From an uncultured Campylobacter sp. (GTDB lineage: Bacteria > Campylobacterota > Campylobacteria > Campylobacterales > Campylobacteraceae), in assembly GCF_938045205.1 (NCBI RefSeq), contig NZ_CALIMY010000143.1:1-27363 (forward strand): a DNA stretch of 27,363 bases. The letters run 5' to 3'. How positions within the stretch are numbered: the stretch's first letter is position 1; every line of letters begins with the position of its first letter. Shown here piece by piece: positions 7,500 to 14,391 of this stretch. The notes under the pieces were generated by a model. The model did not search any database, had not been told where the DNA came from, and was given only the letters and a program-made list of their open reading frames with translations. A program made the position numbers and the translations under genes.

Positions 7500-9569
7500 T
7501 TAAAATTTATACGCCACGCTTAGTTTGAAATTCCGTCCCGGCTCCCAGTCGATAGCGTTTGAATCACCGGTGAAATCGGCGCTGCGCTGCGAGTGCGACG
7601 CGTAGGCTTTATCAAAGAGATTGTAAACGCCCGCGTTGATCTCAAGCCCTTTAAATCGCCCGCTATCTGGAGCGTAGGTCACATATAGATCGTGAACCGC
7701 GTAGCTAGGCACTTTTGTTTTTTCGTCGCTATTTGCGGAGGCTACGTTTTTGGAGTCGAAAAAGAGCAAGTTATAGCCCAGCAATAGATCCGCCGCAGAG
7801 ATTGCGTACTCGGCATTGAAGGTATATTTATCGCCATAGTCGCGATAGCCGATGATGTTTGAGCTTAGATAGCCCGAGCCGCTGCGTACGCGGTCTTTAT
7901 ATTCTACGTGCTGGTGGGTGTAACCCGCAGCAAGGCTCAAATCATCTAATATTAATCTTGCGAAAAGCTCGACGCCGTCAATGTCCGCACCGCCTGCGTT
8001 AGCCCTGCATAAAGTATTTGCTGCGCCTCCCGGGCAGCCGACGATTCCGCCCGCCGCATTGTTATCTACGATGAGATTTTTATACTCCGTCCTGAAATAC
8101 TTCGCAGTTAGGCTTACTGAGGAATTCTCTCCTAGCTCGCTTTTGTAGCGACCGCCTATTTCGTAGGCGTTACCCGTAGTGGCCTTTAAATTTTCATTGG
8201 CCATCCAGCCTAGCGGTCTGCCACGGCTTGTACCCGCAGCCATCATGCTCTCCATTACGTCAGGTCCTCTAAATACTCGCGCATAGCTCGCAAACGCTCC
8301 AAATCCCGCGCCGATCTCGTAATCAAGCGCCAAGGCGGGGCTTACTTCGTCGAATTTATATTTGTAGCTCGAGATATTCGCGCCTCTGCCGTTGTAAGTC
8401 TTTAGCTCGTGCCTCTCGTAGCGCACGCCAGGAGTTACCGTAAGCCCGCCGTAGCGCATAGCATCCTCGATATAAAAGCTATAATTATCGACCTTCTCGG
8501 GGCGTAGATTGCCGGGCTTAACGTAGTTTTCGGAGCGGTAGTAATCAAAGCCGTAGCGCAGCGTATGAGCCAGATCGCCCGTTTCAAATTTACTCTTAGC
8601 GCCGATTTTGCCGCCTTTGGTCTCGACACCCCATTTTACGTTCGTCGAAGTCGATCCGATGCGTTGATGCTTGGTGTAATATCCCGTGATGTCGAGTTCT
8701 AGCAAGTCGCTTGGATTATATGTGTATTTGATCGTGTGTGTATCGCGCTCGTATTTGCGGTTATCCAGCTGTCCGTTTAGCCATGAGCCGAATTCCGCCC
8801 GCAGCGGATAGAGACCTTTATACTGCATATGCTCGGTAGAGAGCGAAATTTTATGAAAATCCAAAAAGCTATAGCCCGCTTTTAATAAATAATTTATATC
8901 GTTGCCGTCGCCGCCCGTAGGCTTGCCGTTGCCCGATTCGCCGAAGCCGTATCCGTAGTGCTTAAACGCAGCAAGCATATCTAGGCTATCAAACGCTCTG
9001 CCGTAGAGCATCGCGCTTTGCGAATAGCCCTCGTTATTGCTCGTATAGCCCACTTTGAGCTTCGTGCCGATATTTTGACCGTCCTCAAGCATGTCAGAAG
9101 CGTCTACCGTCCTGAAGGCAACTGAGCCGCCCAAAGCGCCCGAGCCGTTCACGACTGAGCGCGCGCCTACATCGACCTCTACGGCTTTGATAAGATCAGG
9201 ATCGATTAGTAAATCGGCGTTGTGATGAAAGGTATTGCCGTTTTGCTTCGCGCCGTCAATCGTGATATTTAGACCGCGATCGCTCACGCCGCGCATATAA
9301 ATTTTTTGATTCATGCCGTTGGTGCCGCCCACATAAACGCCTGGGATGTCGCGAAATACATCTTTGATGAGCGTAGCGTTGCGGGTGTTGATTTTGACAT
9401 CATCCACGGTGCTAGGTGTGCTAGAATCGCTAGTAACTTCGATTACGCCCAGGCTTTGCCTATTTGAATCTTTGCTTTTGGATACATCCGTAGCACTTGA
9501 TTTCTCGTCTGCTTGTGCGCTTAAGCAAAGAACCGCGCACAAAGACAAAGCCAGATGAAATTTTTTCAT
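7500..9569 (-). CDS. TonB-dependent outer membrane receptor, probably for an iron chelate
   Basis: 689 residues. Signal peptide 1-20 (MKKFHLALSLCAVLCLSAQA). The segment LGVIEVTS just after it is a plausible TonB box. The plug domain follows (IPGVYVGG, IYMRGVSDRGLNITIDG, GSGALGGSVAF). A 22-strand-type barrel then ends in the classical terminal phenylalanine (SVAYKF). A variant FRAP/NPNL pair (FRGP, then NENL) is seen in the barrel, but no histidine lies between the two, so a heme role is not supported. A cysteine pair (VGCPGG, TLCRAN) probably closes an extracellular loop. AGGAG precedes the ATG. Divergent from exbB-exbD-tonB with Fur-like sites between, so it is most likely iron-regulated. 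The substrate is not determinable here. Confidence 0.92.
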   Translation of the reverse strand: MKKFHLALSLCAVLCLSAQADEKSSATDVSKSKDSNRQSLGVIEVTSDSSTPSTVDDVKINTRNATLIKDVFRDIPGVYVGGTNGMNQKIYMRGVSDRGLNITIDGAKQNGNTFHHNADLLIDPDLIKAVEVDVGARSVVNGSGALGGSVAFRTVDASDMLEDGQNIGTKLKVGYTSNNEGYSQSAMLYGRAFDSLDMLAAFKHYGYGFGESGNGKPTGGDGNDINYLLKAGYSFLDFHKISLSTEHMQYKGLYPLRAEFGSWLNGQLDNRKYERDTHTIKYTYNPSDLLELDITGYYTKHQRIGSTSTNVKWGVETKGGKIGAKSKFETGDLAHTLRYGFDYYRSENYVKPGNLRPEKVDNYSFYIEDAMRYGGLTVTPGVRYERHELKTYNGRGANISSYKYKFDEVSPALALDYEIGAGFGAFASYARVFRGPDVMESMMAAGTSRGRPLGWMANENLKATTGNAYEIGGRYKSELGENSSVSLTAKYFRTEYKNLIVDNNAAGGIVGCPGGAANTLCRANAGGADIDGVELFARLILDDLSLAAGYTHQHVEYKDRVRSGSGYLSSNIIGYRDYGDKYTFNAEYAISAADLLLGYNLLFFDSKNVASANSDEKTKVPSYAVHDLYVTYAPDSGRFKGLEINAGVYNLFDKAYASHSQRSADFTGDSNAIDWEPGRNFKLSVAYKF

Positions 9570-9581
9570 ACGAAACTCCTA

Positions 9582-9724
9582 AATGATAATGAGAGTAAAA
9601 AATGTGAAATAGTATAAAATTAATCCTTTATTTTATATTAATTATCAAGAGATTTTAAAATCATTAGAATTTTATCTCCGAATGCTTTATTATCATTAAA
9701 TAAAGCTAAATGATAAAATATAAT
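9582..9724. promoter_or_regulatory. Fur-like control region between receptor and exbB operon
   Basis: TGATAAT at 9584-9590 (inside AAATGATAATGAGAGTA, just upstream of the receptor start) matches one half of the Fur 7-1-7 consensus. A second cluster has ATTATCA at 9689-9695 facing TGATAAA at 9711-9717, the latter touching a perfect TATAAT at 9719-9724. The whole 273-bp gap is very AT-rich and holds no gene. Both flanking transcription units are TonB-system genes, which fits Fur control. The assignment rests on half-site matches only. Confidence 0.55.
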
Positions 9725-9842
9725 TTAAATATCGATCATCAAAATTTTAGTAAAAATTAAATCTACTTTTGATAAAATCGCTCATTTTTTAGCAAATGGA
9801 TCTGCTAAATTTATAAAATTTTAAAATTCTTAAGGAGAGCTT

Positions 9843-10271
9843 ATGGGCATTATGGAATTTTTGGCGCATTACGTGGATTACATTATCTTTGCGATCCTCG
9901 GATTTATGAGCTTTTTAGTCGTGTGGTTTACTATCGAAAGGCTGCTTTTTTATTCGAAGGTTAAGGCGAGCGATTACAAAAGCAAGGCGCTATATGAAGA
10001 GGCTCTGACAAAAAATTTAACGACACTTTATATTGTTTATTCAAATGCTCCGTACATCGGTCTTTTAGGTACTGTCATCGGCATTATGATCACATTTTTT
10101 GATATGAGTACTGCAAGCGGTATCGATACCAAGGCTATCATGCAAGGTCTCTCGCTTGCCCTTAAAGCTACGGCTACCGGTCTAGTCGTCGCCGTACCTA
10201 CGCTTATCATCTACAATGGCTTTGTTCGCAAGGTAGATGTGCTTCTAAACCGCTACGATGAGGTTAAATAA
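9843..10271 (+). CDS. exbB: ExbB, proton channel subunit of the TonB energy-transduction complex (short form)
   Basis: 142 residues, the short form common in Campylobacterota and without the N-terminal extension of enteric ExbB. Membrane segments lie at about 10-33 (DYIIFAILGFMSFLVVWF), 68-88 (YIGLLGTVIGIMITFF) and 107-130. The motif APYIGLLGTVIGIM and the final helix with ALKATATGLVVAVPTL are MotA/TolQ/ExbB signatures. With ExbD it forms the inner-membrane proton-driven motor acting on TonB. AAGGAG precedes the ATG. The stop abuts the exbD start. Confidence 0.95.
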   Translation: MGIMEFLAHYVDYIIFAILGFMSFLVVWFTIERLLFYSKVKASDYKSKALYEEALTKNLTTLYIVYSNAPYIGLLGTVIGIMITFFDMSTASGIDTKAIMQGLSLALKATATGLVVAVPTLIIYNGFVRKVDVLLNRYDEVK

Positions 10272-10655
10272 ATGAGCATTCCTAGACGAGACGGGCTAAA
10301 TATCGTCCCGTTCATCGACATTATGCTGGTGCTGCTAGCGATCGTGCTTAGTGTCTCGACTTTCATTGCGCAGGGGCATATTAAGGTAAATCTTCCATCT
10401 TCTTCAAGCTCGCAAAACCCGCAAGAGGATAAAAAAGTTACCATCAAAGTGGATAGCGAATCTAAAATTTATCTAGACGATGTCGCAATAAGCGAGGATG
10501 AGCTTGAGAAAAAAATTGCCGCGCTCGATAAAAACGATCTTGTCGTGTTGAAAAATGATAAAGACTCGAAATTTTCCTCTTTCATTTCGATCATGGATGT
10601 CCTAAAAAAGGCGGGCCATGAAAAATTTGCGATCGTGACAGAAAAAGAGCAATGA
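10272..10655 (+). CDS. exbD: ExbD, TonB-complex motor subunit
   Basis: 127 residues. One N-terminal membrane helix (about 12-33) carries the essential proton-relaying aspartate D16 in PFIDIMLVLL, then a periplasmic ExbD/TolR domain ending EKFAIVTEKEQ. It starts on the base after the exbB stop and overlaps tonB by four bases (ATGA), so the three are translationally coupled in stoichiometric order. Length and motifs are normal. Confidence 0.95.
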   Translation: MSIPRRDGLNIVPFIDIMLVLLAIVLSVSTFIAQGHIKVNLPSSSSSQNPQEDKKVTIKVDSESKIYLDDVAISEDELEKKIAALDKNDLVVLKNDKDSKFSSFISIMDVLKKAGHEKFAIVTEKEQ

Positions 10656-11500
10656 ATAAAGATAGCGCAATAGGCTTCATTGTATCTTTGGTGCTGCATT
10701 GCATCATCGCTGTAGGTGTTTTTGTTCTTTTATCGTCGGCACCGAAGCCGCCTAGCATGCCCGATATGATAGCCTTTTCCATCGATAGCATAATGGATGA
10801 GGCCAAGCAGGGCGATATCTCCGATGAACCCAATATCCCGCCTCCTTCCGATCAGTCCGAACCGAATCCTGAGCCAGAGCCCACTCCGCCGGAGCCCGAG
10901 CCCGAACCGGAACCAACTCCGCCTGAGCCGGAGCCAATACCGGAGCCCGAGCCGATTCCTGAACCGGAGCCTATACCAGAGCCCGTAGTCGAAAAACCAA
11001 AACCGGTCGAAAAGCCTAAGCCAAAGCCGGTAGAAAAACCAAAACCGGTCGAAAAACCTAAGCCGAAAAAAGAGCATAAAGTTCAAAGCAGCGATAGGAA
11101 TTTAACGGCTAAGTTTGACCCCACAAAGCCTATTTCACTGGGTAGCGGCGGGGGCGGCGGCTCCAGTAGCGTAGGTGGTGGTAGCGACGCTATAACAAGC
11201 CGCGGAGATCCTAGCAATAGCGATGTCGGCAAGAAAATTTTCGCCATCATTTCTCGCTACGCGCAGTCGCACTACCCTAAAAATGCGCAACGTATGCGTA
11301 AAATCGGCGTCGTAGGCGTGCACTTTACATATACGGCAAGCGGAGACGTTAAAGGTCTTCGCGTTACGTCTTCTTCTAATGTCGATTCGCTTGATGAGGG
11401 CGCGTTAAGCGCGGTCGAGCGCACAAAAGGTAGCTTTCCAAAGGTCGAGAAAGATATGGAATTTAACTTTAGCATAAAGTATACGCTAAATTTTAACTAG
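10652..11500 (+). CDS. tonB: TonB, periplasm-spanning energy transducer
   Basis: 282 residues. The N-terminal membrane anchor (about 7-28) carries the SxxxH pair S12 and H16 needed for coupling to ExbB-ExbD. A rigid Glu-Pro block (about 70-111), a Lys-Pro block (115-140) and a glycine-rich hinge (165-177) follow. The C-terminal domain (about 191-282) has the TonB signature SHYPKNAQRMRKIGVV, which contacts the receptor TonB box. It partners the receptor at 7500-9569 and ExbB-ExbD upstream. A hairpin follows the stop. Confidence 0.95.
   Translation: MNKDSAIGFIVSLVLHCIIAVGVFVLLSSAPKPPSMPDMIAFSIDSIMDEAKQGDISDEPNIPPPSDQSEPNPEPEPTPPEPEPEPEPTPPEPEPIPEPEPIPEPEPIPEPVVEKPKPVEKPKPKPVEKPKPVEKPKPKKEHKVQSSDRNLTAKFDPTKPISLGSGGGGGSSSVGGGSDAITSRGDPSNSDVGKKIFAIISRYAQSHYPKNAQRMRKIGVVGVHFTYTASGDVKGLRVTSSSNVDSLDEGALSAVERTKGSFPKVEKDMEFNFSIKYTLNFN
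10861..11071 (+). repeat. Coding Glu-Pro/Lys-Pro repeat in tonB
   Basis: Degenerate short repeats encode PEPEPTPPEPEP-type and EKPKPVEKPKP-type sequence, typical of the TonB periplasmic linker. They are a normal part of the protein and contain no AAATTT core, unlike the inserts in ybeY and queC. Confidence 0.8.
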
Positions 11501-11532
11501 CCTTAAAGCTTCTATTAAAAACTTCTGCCTGG

Positions 11533-11558
11533 GCGGTGAAATTTTAAAAATTCACCGC
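11533..11558 (+). terminator. Candidate terminator after tonB
   Basis: GCGGTGAA (11533-11540) pairs with TTCACCGC (11551-11558), and the AT-rich centre extends the stem with one mismatch. It lies 33 bases after the tonB stop. No long T-run follows, so efficiency is uncertain. The rest of the 353-bp spacer (11501-11853) contains AAATTT words and no gene apart from the promoter at 11815. Confidence 0.55.
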
Positions 11559-11814
11559 TCTTGCCGCTTTATTTTAGCTCGCAAAATTCCATCTTGGCAA
11601 AGTGAAATTTTAAAATCTGCCTCTCTTGCTGTGCTTCTACTGCTCCGCCGCATGAGCTTTTATAAACGGATTTTGGCGCCGTGAAATTTAAAATTTAAAC
11701 GGAGAAAATTATGTCTTTTCAAATTTAGCCAAGCAAGCATCTTAAAGCGTTAAAATTTTAAATTTAAGCTGCGAAATTGCTAGGAAATTCCACTGATTTT
11801 AATGGAATTTTTAC

Positions 11815-11820
11815 TATAAT
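11815..11820 (+). promoter_or_regulatory. -10 box for the flavoprotein-methyltransferase-trpC gene run
   Basis: A perfect TATAAT preceded by TTTTTAC, 33 bases before the ATG at 11854, which has its own AAAGGA ribosome-binding site. All downstream genes to trpC overlap, so this may be the promoter for the whole run. Confidence 0.5.
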
Positions 11821-11853
11821 TTTGTATGAAATTTAAAAGATTAAAGGAAATTT

Positions 11854-12801
11854 ATGATAGACGTTTACGACTTGGCGGTGATCGGCGGCGGTCCTTGCGG
11901 CATCGCTTCCGTAGTAGAAGCCAAAAGAAACGGGCTCGCGCACGTGCTTCTGCTTGAAAAAGGCGACAACCACTCTCAAACAATTAGGCAGTTTTACAAA
12001 GATAAAAAGCGCGTCGATAAAGAATATAAAGGTTTTGACAGCGAGACGCGCGGCTCTATTTCGTTTGAAACCGGCACAAAAGAGAGCGTGCTAAATTATT
12101 TCGACGAGCTCTTAGATAGCGACGAAATCGATACGAATTTCAAAAGTGAGGTCGAAAAGATCGAAAAGCACGCAGATGAGTTTTATATCACGACTAGCTC
12201 GGCTGGATACCGCGCGCGCAACGTCATCGTCGCAATTGGCAGGATGGGCAAGCCCAATAAGCCCGCTTATAAAATTCCGCCTTCGATCACGCAACGCGTA
12301 AATTTCAATCTCGATAAATGCACGATCAATGAAAAAATTCTAGTTGTCGGAGGCGGTAACTCAGCCGCTGAATACGCTATAGCGCTGTGTAAAACCAATG
12401 TCGTGACGCTTTGCTATCGCAAGCCTAAATTTACCCGCCTAAACGAGACGAACGAAAGCGACGTAATGCGCGAGACCAAATACGGCAACATCATCTTGCG
12501 TTTAGGCATCGATATAGAGGCTCTTGAGAATGAAAACGGCAAGGTGCTGGTAAAATTTGATAATGGCACCGAGCTAGTATTTGACCGAGTGATCTACGCG
12601 ATCGGCGGCACAAGCCCGATTGATTTTCTTAAAAAATGCGGCATCGCTTACGATGAAAACGGCGTGCCGATCGTGGATGAAAATCTCCAGACTGCCACTA
12701 GCGGGCTTTACGTGGGCGGAGATCTCATCAGCAGAAGCGGCGGATCGATCGTAGTGGCGATAAATCACGCCCATACCATCATCAAAAACATCCGCAGATG
12801 A
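11854..12801 (+). CDS. TrxR-like FAD/NAD(P)-dependent oxidoreductase without redox-active CxxC
   Basis: 315 residues with two dinucleotide-binding motifs. The FAD site is VIGGGPCGI (9-17). The NAD(P) site is VVGGGNSAAEYA in the middle of the chain. The C-terminal GLYVGGDLI closes the FAD site. The fold and length are those of low-molecular-weight thioredoxin reductase, but the CxxC between the domains is absent, so it is not a thioredoxin reductase. Candidates are FqrB-type flavodoxin:quinone reductase, described in Helicobacter and Campylobacter, or the YpdA group. I favour an FqrB-like role but cannot confirm it. The stop overlaps the next start by four bases (ATGA). Confidence 0.85.
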   Translation: MIDVYDLAVIGGGPCGIASVVEAKRNGLAHVLLLEKGDNHSQTIRQFYKDKKRVDKEYKGFDSETRGSISFETGTKESVLNYFDELLDSDEIDTNFKSEVEKIEKHADEFYITTSSAGYRARNVIVAIGRMGKPNKPAYKIPPSITQRVNFNLDKCTINEKILVVGGGNSAAEYAIALCKTNVVTLCYRKPKFTRLNETNESDVMRETKYGNIILRLGIDIEALENENGKVLVKFDNGTELVFDRVIYAIGGTSPIDFLKKCGIAYDENGVPIVDENLQTATSGLYVGGDLISRSGGSIVVAINHAHTIIKNIRR

Positions 12802-14039
12802 GGCTTTATCAGCCAAAAAAGGGTTATCGCTACACTAGCGATACGATTTTTTTGTGGAATTTTATAAGAAGCTCAGGCGTGCGTAAAACTGACGCAGCAT
12901 TGCAAGATGGCTCTTGGGTGCTGGGCTGTGGCGCGGAATTTAAAGACGCGACAGATGGAGGCTTTAATGCGCAGTTCTACGCTTCGGATTTCGCAGGCGA
13001 CGAGACGGAATTTTGCGCCGAGGATTGCGCTTTTAGCAAAGAAGAGTCGTATGCCGCTAACCATAGCGTGGGGAATGATCGTGATTTTGGAAGTAAGGGC
13101 TGCGCTGAACTTAAGGCGGAATTTAAAATGGAATTTCAAGCGGAATTTCAGGAGAAATTTCAAAGCGAGCGCTGCAAAAATTCCGATTTCCAAAGCGACG
13201 AAGCCCGGCATGCTTTAAAGCCTGATATCGCAAGCGGTGAAAATTTTAAATTTTGTGACGAGCAAATCGCGCAGTCTTTAGAATCTCAAAAGACGCACGA
13301 TAAAGATTTCGCGAGCAAATTTAAAGACGCCAAAGCGCGCAAGGATTTTACTGCGGAGTGCTTGCGTGACGACTGGTTTGCAGTTTGCGATGAGTGTAGT
13401 TTAAAAAGCGCGCTAAATCCGCGAGCGATATACGGCGACGTGCTGGATGCGGGCGCAGGATGTGGAATTTTAGGGCTTTTACTAAAGCGCGATTTTGAGA
13501 GTATTAATCTAAGCTTGCTAGAAATTCAAGAGCGAAATTTAGAAATCTTAAGGCTAAATTCTTTGCAAAACGATCTGCCTGCCGAGATTTTGCACGCGGA
13601 TTTCGCGGAGTTTAAAAGCAAAAAGCGTTTTGACTTTATCGTCTCAAATCCGCCTTTTTATCGTGAGCGCATTTCGCTTAGCAAAGAGCCTCACATGGCG
13701 CTTAGTAAGAGCGCAGCAAGCCTTAGCCTACGGGATTTCGTGCGATCTGCGAATGCTCATCTTAAGCCTGGCGGTACGCTTATTTTTTGCTACGAGGCGG
13801 GCAAGCTAGCTAAAATTTGCGAGCTTTTGGGCGAGTTTAGGCTAAATTTGACGAGGCTTGGTTTTGTCTATCCTGACATTTCAAAGCCCGCTAAGCTCGC
13901 GCTTTTGCAGGCTCGTAAGAACTCGCGCTCGCCCTGTGAGATCGTCCTTCCGATCTATGCTAGCGCGCACGGAAGGCGCACCGCACAAGCCCAAGCGATC
14001 TACAAAAGCGCGGATTTAACGAGTGTGGATTATGAGTGA
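12798..14039 (+). CDS. TrmN6-like tRNA1(Val) adenine-N6 methyltransferase with a ~180-residue insert
   Basis: The SAM-binding motif VLDAGAGCGILGLLL (215-229) and the amino-methyltransferase signature NPPF (284-287, within IVSNPPFYRE) identify an N6-adenine methyltransferase of the TrmN6/YfiC type. The N-terminal QPKKGYRYTSDTIFLWNFI (5-23) is the family start and normally sits only a few residues before the SAM motif. Here about 180 residues (29-208) intervene, rich in D, E, K, F and C, low-complexity, with a 12-nt repeat. Total length is 413 against about 230-250 expected. Both halves are intact and in frame. It overlaps its neighbours on both sides. Confidence 0.85.
   Translation: MRLYQPKKGYRYTSDTIFLWNFIRSSGVRKTDAALQDGSWVLGCGAEFKDATDGGFNAQFYASDFAGDETEFCAEDCAFSKEESYAANHSVGNDRDFGSKGCAELKAEFKMEFQAEFQEKFQSERCKNSDFQSDEARHALKPDIASGENFKFCDEQIAQSLESQKTHDKDFASKFKDAKARKDFTAECLRDDWFAVCDECSLKSALNPRAIYGDVLDAGAGCGILGLLLKRDFESINLSLLEIQERNLEILRLNSLQNDLPAEILHADFAEFKSKKRFDFIVSNPPFYRERISLSKEPHMALSKSAASLSLRDFVRSANAHLKPGGTLIFCYEAGKLAKICELLGEFRLNLTRLGFVYPDISKPAKLALLQARKNSRSPCEIVLPIYASAHGRRTAQAQAIYKSADLTSVDYE
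13119..13166 (+). repeat. 12-nt tandem repeat inside the TrmN6-like gene
   Basis: GAATTT begins at 13119, 13131 and 13143, and AAATTT at 13155, so four units of exactly 12 nt encode EFKM, EFQA, EFQE and KFQS. It sits in the middle of the inserted segment. Confidence 0.8.
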
Positions 14040-14391
14040 GTTCGGCTTTAGCTTTGATGCAAGCGCGTGCGAGCACTGCGGCGGCAAGTGCTGCACGGGA
14101 GAGAGCGGCTACATCTGGATAGACGAGAGCGAGATTGCGGCGCTGGCAGTAAAATTTAAAATTTCGCCCGCGGAGCTTAAAAGGACGTATTTGGACAAGA
14201 TAGGCGCTAGATTTAGCGTAAAAGAAAAGCCCTTTGAGGGCGGCCTGGCGTGCGTATTTTTTGACGAGACACAGCGCAACTGCGGGATTTACGAGCTGCG
14301 TCCGAAGCAGTGTCGTAGCTTCCCGTTTTGGGAATATTTTAAAACGCATACTAAAGAATTGGAGGAAGAATGTATCGGGGTAAGGTTTTAA
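14032..14391 (+). CDS. YkgJ-family cysteine-cluster protein
   Basis: About 119 residues. Cysteines are arranged as CEHCGGKCC near the N-terminus (13-21), then CVFF, CGIYELRPKQCRSFPFW, the pattern of the YkgJ/UPF0153 group proposed to bind an Fe-S or zinc centre. The precise function is unknown. I choose the ATG at 14032, which overlaps the upstream stop. A GTG at 14023 would add three residues and neither has a clear ribosome-binding site. It overlaps the next gene by 22 bases. Confidence 0.85.
   Translation: MSEFGFSFDASACEHCGGKCCTGESGYIWIDESEIAALAVKFKISPAELKRTYLDKIGARFSVKEKPFEGGLACVFFDETQRNCGIYELRPKQCRSFPFWEYFKTHTKELEEECIGVRF

Noticed and set aside
10730..11086. Minus-strand frame opposite tonB and the Glu-Pro repeat as a CRISPR-like array
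   Set aside because: The repeat is short-period, degenerate and coding for the TonB linker, with no spacers; the antisense frame is a product of the repeat.
11148..11163. G-rich tract in tonB as a phase-variable homopolymer
   Set aside because: The G run is only five bases, interrupted by C, and encodes the normal glycine hinge; too short for typical Campylobacter phase variation.
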